Origin: CAVSJR01 sp963728285
Lineage (GTDB): Bacteria; Actinomycetota; UBA4738; HRBIN12
Reading direction: 5' to 3'
DNA length: 64,000 nucleotides
Assembly: GCA_963728285.1 (NCBI GenBank)
Contig: CAVSJR010000005.1
Coordinates: forward strand, 496,001 to 560,000
Below are positions 19,262 to 27,740 of the stretch, piece by piece; the first letter of the stretch is position 1; every line of letters begins with the position of its first letter. The notes under the pieces were generated by a model. That model made no database searches, was not told the origin of the DNA, and saw only the letters and a program-made list of their open reading frames with translations. A program made the translations under genes and the position numbers.

Positions 19262-20580
19262 TGAACTGCGTCGGCCGCCCGGTACGCGGATGCCGGCGAG
19301 ACCGGCGGCACGGAGGACTCGGTAGCGAGCGTCTCCGGCGACCGGTACGACCAGAACGACTCGGCTGCCTCGGGGCATCCGTAGCAGGCCACGCCGTTCG
19401 CATTCAGCGTGAGCCCCTGGGCCAGGAGGTAGACGACGTCGCCGGCGGGGACGAGTTCGGCGAAGCGCCAGACCTTCAGGTACCGCTCGTAGGCCTTCGA
19501 CCAGATCTCCGCGTCGACGAGGCCGCCGTGGATCTCGCTCCATGACCCGCGCTCCGGGTCATACAGGGCCACGTGACCGCAGAAGAAGGCGAACGCGAAG
19601 CTCCGAGTCGGGGCGCTCGCCGGATAACACTCGCTGAAGTCGAACGGCATCCGCACCGGCGACGTCCATTCGTCCTGTTTCGTGTCGTACTCCTGGGACT
19701 GCACCTCGTAGTCCCAGGCGACCACCCGGTCGCCGACCCACACCGCCGAGGTGGCTTGCGGCGAGAGCGCGGAGGGTGGCAGCTCGCGCCATCGATCCCG
19801 GTCGGGATCGTAGGCGGCTCCGACGGCCGTCGGGGTCGCGGCGTAGTTTCGGTTGTCGAGGAGCGAGCCGAACACGAGGACCTCGCGACCCGTCCACATC
19901 CCGCTCGTTGCGTTGAGTTCGACCGGCGCATCGGGAATGCTCCGCCATGCGTCGGCCCTCGGGTCGTATGCCGCGCCGTTCGCCGCGCTCGGCTCGCCGC
20001 GCTCCCCGCCGCCGAAGACGACGAGCTCCTCGCCCGTCCACACCTCCGCCGCTCCGTACTCGCCCTGGATGGGGGCCGCTGGGATCCGATGCCAGGATTC
20101 GTCGCTCGGTTCGTAGGCCGCGCCGTCGAGCCGCCGCTCGTCGCGGAAGCGAAGGAAGAGGGCCTCCTCGCCCGTCCACGCCCCGACGGCCTCCGACGAG
20201 GCGATGGGCGCCTCGGGAACCTCGGTCCATGTTTGAGTGGCGGGATCGAACGCGTAGCCGTCCGCCGTGGGGTCGCACTCGTCGTCGACGTCGGGCGCGC
20301 ACCCGCCCCAGGCGATGAGGTCGCTTCCCGTCCAGACGTGCGCCGCCCCGTCGCGCGTCTCCGGGGGGAGCGGAAGCTCCGTCCACCGATCGGTCGGCTC
20401 CTCGTCGTGGCCGCCGGTGGCCGCCCGAGGCGGCTGGCGCTCCGGGACGCCGAGGAGGGCCGACAGGCGCAGGAGCCCGAGTGCGGTGACGAGGACGAGC
20501 ACCGCGAGGATCCCACCTCGGAGCAAGGGTCGGGAACGCCGAGGCGGCGGAGAGTGCGAGACGGATTCGCCGGCGCTCAT
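19237..20580 (-). CDS. Membrane-anchored Kelch beta-propeller protein
   Basis: A 447-residue protein. ATG 20580 gives a short arginine-rich head, one membrane helix (GGILAVLVLVTALGLLRL), a spacer, and then six Kelch-like blades, each with the pattern 'YDPxxxxWxxIPxAP...WTGxELVVFGG' (for example AAEVWTGEELVVFGGG, ATSGMWTGREVLVFGS). The blades face outside the cell by the positive-inside rule. It is divergently placed to the 20709 operon and may share that regulatory region. Longer starts up to 20673 add no coding character. Function unknown; such propellers typically bind proteins or sugars. Confidence 0.8.
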   Translation of the reverse strand: MSAGESVSHSPPPRRSRPLLRGGILAVLVLVTALGLLRLSALLGVPERQPPRAATGGHDEEPTDRWTELPLPPETRDGAAHVWTGSDLIAWGGCAPDVDDECDPTADGYAFDPATQTWTEVPEAPIASSEAVGAWTGEEALFLRFRDERRLDGAAYEPSDESWHRIPAAPIQGEYGAAEVWTGEELVVFGGGERGEPSAANGAAYDPRADAWRSIPDAPVELNATSGMWTGREVLVFGSLLDNRNYAATPTAVGAAYDPDRDRWRELPPSALSPQATSAVWVGDRVVAWDYEVQSQEYDTKQDEWTSPVRMPFDFSECYPASAPTRSFAFAFFCGHVALYDPERGSWSEIHGGLVDAEIWSKAYERYLKVWRFAELVPAGDVVYLLAQGLTLNANGVACYGCPEAAESFWSYRSPETLATESSVPPVSPASAYRAADAVHAGANASR

Positions 20581-20627
20581 GTAGGTCAGACCCTCGCCGG
20601 CGGGCAGGTGTTCCGCGTGCTCTCGGC

Positions 20628-20657
20628 TTGACTTCAGGGCGCTCTTGAGCATACGCT
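20628..20657 (+). promoter_or_regulatory. Predicted promoter of the membrane protein-DCC-TetR operon
   Basis: TTGACT at 20628-20633 and TACGCT at 20652-20657 are separated by 18 bases, the best -35/-10 pair in the window. The -10 box overlaps the operator repeats, as expected for a repressor that blocks RNA polymerase. The first start codon of the operon is at 20709. Confidence 0.6.
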
Positions 20658-20673
20658 TTGAGCAGATGCTCAA
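20645..20673 (+). promoter_or_regulatory. Predicted TetR operator: palindrome plus extra half-site
   Basis: TTGAGCA-GA-TGCTCAA at 20658-20673 is a perfect seven-base inverted repeat with a two-base centre. A third copy of the half-site, TTGAGCAT, lies at 20645-20652, thirteen bases before the palindrome, and pairs perfectly with ATGCTCAA at 20666-20673. The element overlaps the -10 box and lies upstream of an operon ending in a TetR-family gene, so autoregulation is the simplest reading. The divergent Kelch gene starts 65 bases away. Confidence 0.65.
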
Positions 20674-20708
20674 CCAGAGATCCCCAAGTGGGGAGAAGGG
20701 AGAGGGCG

Positions 20709-21128
20709 ATGGACTCGAGCGGAAACCTCGTCGCGGTCTACGTGGCCTACGTGATCGTTGCGGTGGTGCTCACCGCATGGCTCGCGAGGACGCTGTTCCA
20801 GAGCGGCGCGGCCTTCCTGCACGATGTGTTCGACGGGAAGGCCCAGCTGTCTCAGGCGGTCAATCGACTCTTGGTCGTCGGCTTCTACATGTTGAACCTG
20901 GGCTACGCCCTCTACATCCTTCGGGCCTCGAGGGGTCTCGAGGGGTTCGACGCCGTCCAGTTCCTCGTCAACCGGCTGGCCGTGCTGCTCGTGTCGCTCG
21001 CGGGCATTCACTTCGTCAACATGCTCGTCTTCTGGTGGATCCGGACGCGGCACGAGCAGCGCCACCTGCCGACCCCGGTCGCCCCGCAGGCGCTGGTGCC
21101 GCCGACACCGGCCATGCCGCAGGAGTGA
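20709..21128 (+). CDS. Three- or four-helix membrane protein, first gene of TetR operon
   Basis: A 139-residue integral membrane protein with helices around residues 8-28 (VAVYVAYVIVAVVLTAWLA), 52-75 (LLVVGFYMLNLGYALYIL) and 88-115 (AVLLVSLAGIHFVNMLVFWW), then a proline-rich cytosolic tail. The start has AGGGAGAGGG behind it and lies 36 bases after the operator. The stop overlaps the next start as TGATG, so translation is coupled to the DCC gene. No family function known; pairing with a thiol oxidoreductase suggests an envelope redox or stress role, which is inference. Confidence 0.8.
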   Translation: MDSSGNLVAVYVAYVIVAVVLTAWLARTLFQSGAAFLHDVFDGKAQLSQAVNRLLVVGFYMLNLGYALYILRASRGLEGFDAVQFLVNRLAVLLVSLAGIHFVNMLVFWWIRTRHEQRHLPTPVAPQALVPPTPAMPQE

Positions 21129-21562
21129 TGATGGACCGGACAACGACGGCGGAGGCCAGCACCCGGCTCACGATCCTGTACGACGAGCGGTGCGCGTTCT
21201 GCCTGCGGTGCGTGGATTGGCTCGCGACGCAGCCGTGTCTCGTCGACGTGGATCTCCTCGCCGCCGGCTCCGCGACTGCGCGGGAGCGCTACGGCTCGGT
21301 GCCGTGGCTGGGCAGGGAGCTCGTGGTCGCCGACGATCGAGGGCAAGTCTGGGTCGGGCCGGCGGCCTTCCTCGTGTGCCTGTGGGCGACGGCGAGGTAT
21401 CGGCCGTGGGCGTACCGATTGGCGCGACGGGGATGGTCCGGCATCGCGGAACGGTTCTTCATCCACGTCTCCAAGAGCCGCGATCGATGGGGCAGGCGCC
21501 GCGGCGAGCGCGAGCGGGATTGTTCGTGGTGCGACGACATGCGGATGCGGGGGGCGACGTGA
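21128..21562 (+). CDS. DCC family thiol-disulfide oxidoreductase (DUF393)
   Basis: A 144-residue protein with LTILYDERCAFCLRCVDWLA near the N-terminus; the Tyr-Asp followed by a CxxC is the signature of the DCC family, thioredoxin-like proteins named for their conserved Asp-Cys-Cys. A later WVGPAAFLVCLWATARYRPW helix and a C-terminal DCSWCDDM pair of cysteines complete it. Members are proposed to act in thiol redox reactions, some with membrane partners such as DoxX- or vitamin K-dependent carboxylase-like proteins. It overlaps both neighbours by one to four bases, so it is co-translated with them. Confidence 0.85.
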   Translation: MMDRTTTAEASTRLTILYDERCAFCLRCVDWLATQPCLVDVDLLAAGSATARERYGSVPWLGRELVVADDRGQVWVGPAAFLVCLWATARYRPWAYRLARRGWSGIAERFFIHVSKSRDRWGRRRGERERDCSWCDDMRMRGAT

Positions 21563-22179
21563 GCGGGGCGACGTCGGATCGAGGCGCCGGGACGCGCGAC
21601 CGCATCATCGAGGCGGCGCTCGAGACGGTGCGGGAGGACGGGTTCGCGGACACGACCGCACGCGCGATCGCGGCTCGTGGCGGCTTCAACCAGGCGTTGA
21701 TCTTCTACCACTTCGGGTCGGTGGACGACCTGCTGATGGAGGCGTTCGGCCGTGTGTCGCAACGTCAGGTGGCTCGATACCGGGAGGCCGCCGGCCAGGT
21801 CTCCTCGCTGTCGGATCTCGTCGGCATCGCGCGCCGGCTGCACCACGAGGACATCGAGACCGGGTCGGTCGCGGCGGTCACGCAGCTCATGGCGGCCGCG
21901 ACCGACCCCGAGCGCGGCCGGGCGCTGATGGACCGGTTCGACGAGTGGATCAGCCTGGTGGAGCAGGCGTTGACGCGCGCGACGGCGCAGTACCCGATGG
22001 CCTCGTTGGTGCCCCCGCGCGAGGCCGCCTACGCCATCTCCGCGCTCTTCCTCGGCGTCGAGCTGATGTCGCGCCTGGAGCCCTCTCGTTCGGAGGCCGA
22101 GGCGGTCTTCGACATGTTGCAGTCGATCGCCGGCCTCGTTGAGGCCGTGGCACCCTCCCTCACTCCGCCCGAGCCTTGA
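21559..22179 (+). CDS. TetR/AcrR family transcriptional regulator
   Basis: A 206-residue protein. The N-terminal helix-turn-helix is RDRIIEAALETVREDGFADT with AIAARGGFNQALIFYHFGSV, where the recognition helix ends in the typical YHFGS. The remainder is an all-helical ligand-binding domain. It starts at GTG 21559 by a GTGA overlap with the DCC gene, so it is the last gene of the operon and probably represses it through the palindrome at 20658-20673. Inducer unknown. Confidence 0.9.
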   Translation: MSGATSDRGAGTRDRIIEAALETVREDGFADTTARAIAARGGFNQALIFYHFGSVDDLLMEAFGRVSQRQVARYREAAGQVSSLSDLVGIARRLHHEDIETGSVAAVTQLMAAATDPERGRALMDRFDEWISLVEQALTRATAQYPMASLVPPREAAYAISALFLGVELMSRLEPSRSEAEAVFDMLQSIAGLVEAVAPSLTPPEP

Positions 22180-22222
22180 CGTCCCGTCCGGCGGAGCCCG
22201 GAGACGTCCTGCCGGCCGCCGT

Positions 22223-23587
22223 TTACCACGTGAACCTGGGAGGCGTGGGCGAGCACTCGCGTTGCGCGAACCGGCGAAGGGACGCCATGTGGGGCGGTGA
22301 CTTGCTCGCGGTGTTGCGCAACTCCCACGGGTCCCGTCGATAGTTGTAGAACTCCTCGAATCCGCCCGAGTAGTGAACGAACACGTACTTCTCGGATCGA
22401 GCGCCGCAGTACGGCGGATGGGGCTGTTCGTTCACGTCGTTGACGGCGGCTTCGAGGAGGAACCGTGCGCGAGTCGTGGCCGCCGTATCGTCGAACGTTG
22501 GGACGAGCGACATGCCGTCCATTGGGGGTGCCGCCACCCCGGTGATGTCGGCGATCGTCGGCGCGACGTCGATGTTCAGGACGATCCGATCGTCCACTCC
22601 CGAGAGCCCCAGCGGGTCATACCGGATGACGAACGGCACCCTCGTCGTGCCGTCGTAGGGCGTGTTCTTGCCGACCCAGCGGTGCTCGCCGAACAAATAC
22701 CCGTTGTCGGAGAGGTAGAAGATCAACGTCGTGTCCAGCCTGCCCGTCTCCGCCAAGGTGTCGACGAGAAGCTCGACCGAATCGTCGACCGACTGCATGG
22801 TCTCGAAGTGCTCCTGGTAGGCCGTATCCGCCGCGTCGCGCTGCGCGGCGGTCAGAGGAGCGCGGTTCGCGAGAAAGGGCGGCTTGTCGGAGACGTCGGC
22901 CTCGTTGTACGACGGGGGGCGCCACGGAGCGATGCCGTCGAAGGAGCCCTGATACATCGCCTCGGGCTGATGGGGCACATGCGGCGCCGGAGGCGCGTAG
23001 TAGGTGAACACCGGTGTCGACGGGTCGGCGTTCTCGATGAAGTCCGCAGCTTGTTGGGCGTAGTACGTCGTCTGATAGCCGCTCTGGGACCGGACGACGG
23101 CCTGATCGGAGACCACCCAATCGAAGTAGCTGCCGCCGGAGCTCGTCGCGAGCCACCGGTCCCATCCCGGCGGCACGTACGTGCCCGGAACGTCCTCTCC
23201 GTACCTGTTGAGGTATTTGCCGAACAGTCCGGTCTCGTAGCCGGCGTCATCGAGCCACGTCGCCAAGGTCGAGGAGTCAGCGAATCTCGCCGCGCCGCCG
23301 TTCGGCAGCCTGTTCCCCCACACGCCGTGGGTGTGGGCGTTGTTGCCGGTGAGGATGGATGCGCGAGAGGGGCAGCACACGGAGAAGGGAACGAAGGCGT
23401 TGTCGAAGCGCCGGCCCATCGTCGAGGTGAACGGCATCGATTCGAGGGTGCCCACGTGCTGGTCGTCGGTGACGATGATGAGCACGTTCGGTTGCTCCGC
23501 CGGGAAGGCATGGATGCCGGGGGCGGTCGGGAGTCCACCGACGAAGGCGAGCGCGACGAGCGCGACGAGGAAGAGCGTCCGTCTCAT
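22223..23587 (-). CDS. Exported family S1 sulfatase, N-acetylglucosamine-6-sulfatase-like
   Basis: A 454-residue enzyme with a Sec signal peptide (FLVALVALAFVGGLPTAPG). PNVLIIVTDDQ supplies metal aspartates; VCCPSRASILTGNNAHTHGV holds the C-x-P-S-R motif in which Cys71 must be converted to formylglycine; FYLSDNGYLFGEHRWVGKN supplies the second Asp-Asn metal pair and a substrate lysine. The style (WLDDAGYETGLFGKYLNRYG, YVPPGWDRW) resembles N-acetylglucosamine-6-sulfatases, so a sulfated glycan is a likely substrate. Two paralogues lie at 30489 and 32765. The formylglycine-generating enzyme is not in this window. Confidence 0.9.
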   Translation of the reverse strand: MRRTLFLVALVALAFVGGLPTAPGIHAFPAEQPNVLIIVTDDQHVGTLESMPFTSTMGRRFDNAFVPFSVCCPSRASILTGNNAHTHGVWGNRLPNGGAARFADSSTLATWLDDAGYETGLFGKYLNRYGEDVPGTYVPPGWDRWLATSSGGSYFDWVVSDQAVVRSQSGYQTTYYAQQAADFIENADPSTPVFTYYAPPAPHVPHQPEAMYQGSFDGIAPWRPPSYNEADVSDKPPFLANRAPLTAAQRDAADTAYQEHFETMQSVDDSVELLVDTLAETGRLDTTLIFYLSDNGYLFGEHRWVGKNTPYDGTTRVPFVIRYDPLGLSGVDDRIVLNIDVAPTIADITGVAAPPMDGMSLVPTFDDTAATTRARFLLEAAVNDVNEQPHPPYCGARSEKYVFVHYSGGFEEFYNYRRDPWELRNTASKSPPHMASLRRFAQRECSPTPPRFTW

Positions 23588-23778
23588 GGGGTCTCCGGGT
23601 GGCCGCCGGGCCGCTGGGGGCCGGACTCGTCAGGTGTGGTATCTCAGAGAGGCAACGGTACGCCGCCCCGGGGGACGGCGATACATCCGAAAGGCGGTGT
23701 TTGACCCGTCTTGCCGGGCATTCATCCTGGATCCCGTGGGCGCCGCGGACCCCCGAGGCTGTGCCGGGCCCCAGATCC

Positions 23779-25035
23779 TCAGTTCTGGGGTCCGCCGGAG
23801 GGATGTGTCGTGCCGTCGTGTCGGATCCGCTCCCGATCATCGGCGAATCGCACGGTCTCGTAGGCGACCAGTCCCACGACGGTGATGGAAAGGAGCGTGA
23901 GCGCCGCCAACGCGGGCACCTGTGCGGCGATCGGGATGAGCGCGAGGGTGACGGCGGCCACGACGAGGCGCTGCGTGCTGAGGATGTGCGTGGCGCGGAG
24001 CTTGAAGGCGGCGTGCGCGAGCAGATAGAGGGCCACCCCGCCGTACAGGGCATAGAGCGGCAGACCCGTCAGGGCCTCGGCGAGATCGTGGTGCTCGCCG
24101 TCGCCGACGTACTCGAGCACCTTCTCGACGCCGAGCGCGACCAGCACCACGCCCGTGATCATGGGCAGGTGCAGGTAGCTGTAGGCGTCTCGCGCCAGGC
24201 GCGCCCGATCGGCGTCTCGCGCCTCGGCAAGGGCTCGCTCGGCGATCAGGGACGTCACGTCGAAATAGACCCACCACAGGGCCGCCGACAACCCCAGGCC
24301 CAGCACCGCCGCCGCCAGCACCGGCCACGAGATGGGCAGCCCCGCGATCCCCACGCCGATCGCGACGATGGATTCGCCGAGCGCAACGATCACGATCAGG
24401 CCGTGACGCTCCGCGAAATGGCTCGCGGAGCGGAGTCGCCAACCCGAGGCCCCGGCGAGCATCGTGCCGCCGTAGTCGGCCAGCAGGGCGAGCGCCCACA
24501 TCGCCGTCTGCGCCGGGCCGTCGAGCGCCGATGCGACGAGGAGCAGGGCCGTGCCGCCGATCATCGACGGCGCGAACCGGATCACCTGTCGGCGGAGCCC
24601 TTCGTCATCCTTCGAGATGATCCAGAACAAGAGCAGGTGCAGCGCTCGGAACGAGAAGTAGCACAGGCCGACGACCACCGGGCCCGGCAGCCCGCCCGGC
24701 AGGTCGTCGAACGCCTCGGGGATGGCCAGCGCCATCACGAACATCGCCGCCATCGCGGCGAGCATGGCGATCCGCGCCGTCCCCTCGTCGGCGCGCACGA
24801 CGTTGCCGAGCCAGGCGTAGCCGACCCAGCTCCACCACAGGAGGCCGAGGACGAGCAGGCCACGGAGAAGCCCCTGCCCGGTGGGATTGGTGGCGATGAG
24901 CGCCGTCACCTGGGTGAGGCCGAAGACGAAGACCAGATCGAAGTACAGCTCGAGCGGCGTTACGGAGGCGTCCTCGCTCGCGGCCTCCATCCGCACGTGA
25001 TGGCCGGTCTCGCTCATGCCGTCCGATTGTGCCAA
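23779..25035 (-). CDS. Low temperature requirement protein A (LtrA) family membrane protein
   Basis: A 418-residue membrane protein with about eleven helices. VTPLELYFDLVFVFGLTQVT near the N-terminus and HFAERHGLIVIVALGESIVA in the middle are the diagnostic motifs of the LtrA family, first named from Listeria cold sensitivity. The molecular activity is unknown. A second in-frame start (ATG 25017) is equally possible. A small hairpin (CCCCAGA-TCTGGGG arms at 23769-23790) spans the stop and may aid termination before the sulfatase gene. Confidence 0.88.
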   Translation of the reverse strand: MAQSDGMSETGHHVRMEAASEDASVTPLELYFDLVFVFGLTQVTALIATNPTGQGLLRGLLVLGLLWWSWVGYAWLGNVVRADEGTARIAMLAAMAAMFVMALAIPEAFDDLPGGLPGPVVVGLCYFSFRALHLLLFWIISKDDEGLRRQVIRFAPSMIGGTALLLVASALDGPAQTAMWALALLADYGGTMLAGASGWRLRSASHFAERHGLIVIVALGESIVAIGVGIAGLPISWPVLAAAVLGLGLSAALWWVYFDVTSLIAERALAEARDADRARLARDAYSYLHLPMITGVVLVALGVEKVLEYVGDGEHHDLAEALTGLPLYALYGGVALYLLAHAAFKLRATHILSTQRLVVAAVTLALIPIAAQVPALAALTLLSITVVGLVAYETVRFADDRERIRHDGTTHPSGGPQN

Positions 25036-25072
25036 ACTCCCGCCCGCTCCGCTTCGCCTCTCTCGTCCCGGC

Positions 25073-25078
25073 TATGGT
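25073..25078 (+). promoter_or_regulatory. -10 hexamer of a leaderless promoter
   Basis: TATGGT lies six bases before ATG 25085. No purine-rich ribosome site is present in between. Confidence 0.45.
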
Positions 25079-25084
25079 TTCCAC

Positions 25085-25465
25085 ATGCCGTTCCCGGCGC
25101 GGATCGCTCGATTCAACAAGTTCGTCGCGAACCCCATCCTTCGGCCTGTGGCCGCTTGGGCTCCCTACTTCGGCGTCGTCGTTCACCGTGGGCGCGTGTC
25201 TGGGCGCGTCTATCGGACCCCCGTCAACGCCTTCGATCGAGACGGGGGGTTCATCTTCTCCCTGACCTACGGGCCCGACAGGGACTGGCTCAAGAACGTG
25301 ATTCACCAAGGGCGTTTCACGTTGCTTCACCGCGGCAAGAGCATCGAGCTCGCCGACCCCACGCTGGAGCGAATGGACGAGCCGCCCGCCGAGATCCCCG
25401 GCCCGGCTCGATGGATCCTCCGCCGTGCGAACGTCCGCACGTTCATGTTCGCCCGGCGGACGTGA
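25085..25465 (+). CDS. Deazaflavin-dependent nitroreductase-like (Ddn/split-barrel) protein
   Basis: A 126-residue protein of the split beta-barrel flavin fold. HRGRVSGRVYRTPVNAFDRD followed by GFIFSLTYGPDRDWLKNVIH and GRFTLLHRGKSIELADPTL is the typical 'nitroreductase/quinone reductase family' sequence that in mycobacteria includes Ddn and binds coenzyme F420. F420 dependence is a family inference. The start at 25085 follows a TATGGT box directly, which argues against the longer frame from 25016. It lies next to a truncated gene of a related fold (25496-25645). Confidence 0.85.
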   Translation: MPFPARIARFNKFVANPILRPVAAWAPYFGVVVHRGRVSGRVYRTPVNAFDRDGGFIFSLTYGPDRDWLKNVIHQGRFTLLHRGKSIELADPTLERMDEPPAEIPGPARWILRRANVRTFMFARRT

Positions 25466-25495
25466 TCGAGGATTCCTGCTCGTCCGATCTCTCCA

Positions 25496-25645
25496 GAACA
25501 ACGGTTCAACGGGGCTGATCCGCGGCGACCCGTCGGCGCGGATCGTTCCAACGAGCACGACGCCAGGCCGCTTCAGCCGCTCTCGGCCGAGCTCGGCGAG
25601 CCGTGGAGATGACGCCTCGAGATCCTCCCAGCGCATACGAACCAC
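25496..25645 (-). pseudogene. 5' remnant of a pyridoxamine-phosphate-oxidase-like (split-barrel) gene
   Basis: From GTG 25645 or ATG 25636 the sequence MRWEDLEASSPRLAELGRER then VVLVGTIRADGSPRISPVEPLF is the start of an F420/FMN split-barrel protein. Homology stops at about 25496, and the remaining frame is the antisense of the neighbouring Ddn-like gene. About two thirds of the gene is missing. A TAGCAT box at 25654-25659 suggests the promoter is still there. Either a deletion or an assembly join removed the rest. Confidence 0.5.
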
Positions 25646-25702
25646 CCCCCGGCATGCTACGGGCCGCAGCCGACGGGGTGGTCTAGACGAACGGCAGGCC
25701 CA

Positions 25703-26833
25703 CTACGTGCGGGTCGGCTGCTGCGGCATCGCGGCGACGCCTCGCCGGCCGAGCAGATCCAGGTACTCCGACCGGCGTCGGAACGTGTCGCGGAGCTCCG
25801 CGCTGAGGGAATCCACGAACTGGTCGCGATGGGCCGAATCGACCAGGATCGTCACCGCGTAGTAGAGGCCGGCGAACGCGGCGACGCCGGTTGAAACGCG
25901 CAGGAGCTGCCACGTCACCTGCAGGCGCTCACCGAACCACGCGATGTCCCAGATGACGGTCTGCGGCCGGAGCAGCCACGTGCCGCGTACGGCGGCGGAG
26001 ACGAGGAGGGTGCCCAGGACCAAGTAGAACAGCCAGACGGCCGCGCTCACGAACATCACCTGGAGCGATTCGCTGATCAGGGCCACGGCCGCGAGGTTGA
26101 GTCGCTCCCGTCGGCGAAGGGGCACGTCGCCGACGTAGGAGTCGGCCTGCACCTCCCGCACGACACCGGGCAGGCGCACGCTGAGGAATCCCATGCCGAG
26201 CAGCACGAACATCGCCATCGCCGTCCAGTAGGTCGCGGGCCCGCTCTGCGTGAACACCTGCCAGATCTCCGTCGTGAAGAACATGACCAACGAGAAGAAC
26301 AGGAGCAGGGGAACGGCTCGCACGAGCACGCTCGCCGATGCCCGAAGCTGCGCGAACAGACGAATTCCGGCCCACCGCACGATGGAGACGAGTCCGAACC
26401 CAACCACGAGGTAGGCGATCAACAGGATCGCCGAATTGATCAGGATCGTGGTGAGGCCGAAGAGGAACTGTCCGCTGAAGATCACGGGAAGCAGGGCCGG
26501 CAACGCCACGAACGCCACGAGCTCGGGGATCGCGACCCGGTGAGGGATCGACAGGAACGGGCGTCCCCGCGCCACGTTCAGCAGACCGAAGGCCCCGAAC
26601 AGCACGACGGCCCCTCCGAGCGCGAGCAGCAGGTTCGTCCAGCCGGCGTCCACGTCGAGCGCGTTCACGATCTCGACCACGAACACGAGGGTGAGGAAGG
26701 GGATCGCGCGCGTGAAGATGTCCTCGGAGGCGGACAGGTCGACGATGAGATTGGGCAAGCCGTCGCGTCGGAATCCATTCTCCAGCTCGCGGATGCGGCT
26801 CTCGTCGGCGTCCATGCGCGTATCGAACCACAT
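25703..26833 (-). CDS. Hypothetical polytopic membrane protein
   Basis: A 376-residue protein with about eight membrane helices, in pairs around residues 40-110 (AIPFLTLVFVVEIVNAL, LLLALGGAVVLFGAFGLLNV), 115-170, 185-225 and 265-350. The N-terminal head (RIRELENGFRRDGLPNLIVD) and C-terminal tail are charged and cytosolic. Similar proteins are scattered in actinobacteria without a known role. No catalytic motif seen. It runs in the same direction as the secreted protein gene downstream of its start, about 30 bases apart, without clear coupling. Confidence 0.75.
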   Translation of the reverse strand: MWFDTRMDADESRIRELENGFRRDGLPNLIVDLSASEDIFTRAIPFLTLVFVVEIVNALDVDAGWTNLLLALGGAVVLFGAFGLLNVARGRPFLSIPHRVAIPELVAFVALPALLPVIFSGQFLFGLTTILINSAILLIAYLVVGFGLVSIVRWAGIRLFAQLRASASVLVRAVPLLLFFSLVMFFTTEIWQVFTQSGPATYWTAMAMFVLLGMGFLSVRLPGVVREVQADSYVGDVPLRRRERLNLAAVALISESLQVMFVSAAVWLFYLVLGTLLVSAAVRGTWLLRPQTVIWDIAWFGERLQVTWQLLRVSTGVAAFAGLYYAVTILVDSAHRDQFVDSLSAELRDTFRRRSEYLDLLGRRGVAAMPQQPTRT

Positions 26834-26864
26834 GGTGCTGCGCCGCGGGCGGCGGGACGAGACT

Positions 26865-27563
26865 TCAGGCCGTCTGGACGATCAGCAGTTGCTTGCCGTG
26901 TCCGCTGCTGCCGCCGAACAGGTAGCCGCGATCCTCGGACGTGAGCAGCCTGCCGCCGATCGAGAAGAATCCTCCCGCGGCGGACTGGATGTCGGAGAGC
27001 GCGCGCTCGAGCAGGGGGAGCTCGAAGACGTCCGCCCTGGACGTCTCGTCGGCGGTCGACAGGTCGAAGGTCCCGTACCGGTGTCCACGGCCGAGGTCCT
27101 TGTAGATCCGAGGGACGATGGCCCGGTTGTCGTTCAGCGCGGCGGCGTCGGTCAGCACGTCGAAGAGTCGGAGCGTCTCCGTCGGCTCGCCCTTCCCGGA
27201 GAACTTCCTCACCACGAGGGTGGCCGACACGACGGTTCCGTCGAGCTCCGAGAGGTCGAAGGTGAAGAAGTCTCGGAGGTCACCTCCTCCGCAGCACACG
27301 CCCACGATGTAGTTGTCGTTGGAGCTGCGCGTGATGGCCTGATTGGACCACCATCCCTGGTTGGAGGAACCCGCTCTGAACTGGCTCTGATCGGTCGAGA
27401 AGACCCACGTGGTCGTCCCCCCCGCGGTCGCTCGGACGCGAGGATGGGCCGAGCCGACGCTCGAATGACGCGATGACGACTCGCTCGGGTCGCCCAAGGC
27501 GGCGGCCGGGGAGAGCGAGACGAGCAGGAGCCCGGCGGCGGCGGCTCGGAATAGGGGGTGCAT
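26865..27563 (-). CDS. Secreted beta-sandwich protein, DNRLRE-like
   Basis: A 232-residue protein from ATG 27563 with a signal peptide (FRAAAAGLLLVSLSPAAALG). The mature part is beta-rich with NDNYIVGVCCGGGDLRDFFT, FDLSELDGTVVSATLVVRKF and ETLRLFDVLTDAAAL, the style of DNRLRE-type extracellular sandwich domains, in which 'SxDxxxxxG...R.FL.FD...L.G..I..A.L.L' recurs. Such domains decorate secreted enzymes and adhesins; here it stands alone and has no enzyme. The frame continues far upstream of 27563 but only as antisense noise. Confidence 0.7.
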   Translation of the reverse strand: MHPLFRAAAAGLLLVSLSPAAALGDPSESSSRHSSVGSAHPRVRATAGGTTTWVFSTDQSQFRAGSSNQGWWSNQAITRSSNDNYIVGVCCGGGDLRDFFTFDLSELDGTVVSATLVVRKFSGKGEPTETLRLFDVLTDAAALNDNRAIVPRIYKDLGRGHRYGTFDLSTADETSRADVFELPLLERALSDIQSAAGGFFSIGGRLLTSEDRGYLFGGSSGHGKQLLIVQTA

Positions 27564-27740
27564 GACGACCTCTCTGCCGAAGCGTACGGCGCCCACTGTA
27601 GCCCACCGGGCCGGCGAGGGCGAACTGCGAGGCGGGTCGGCCCGGCCCGGCGGTCGGGTTCGTGGATCCCGCCGGCCGCATGGTTGCCGAGGGGGTTCGC
27701 TACGCTGCCAACTCGTGACGACGAAGGGGAGGGATGCCGA

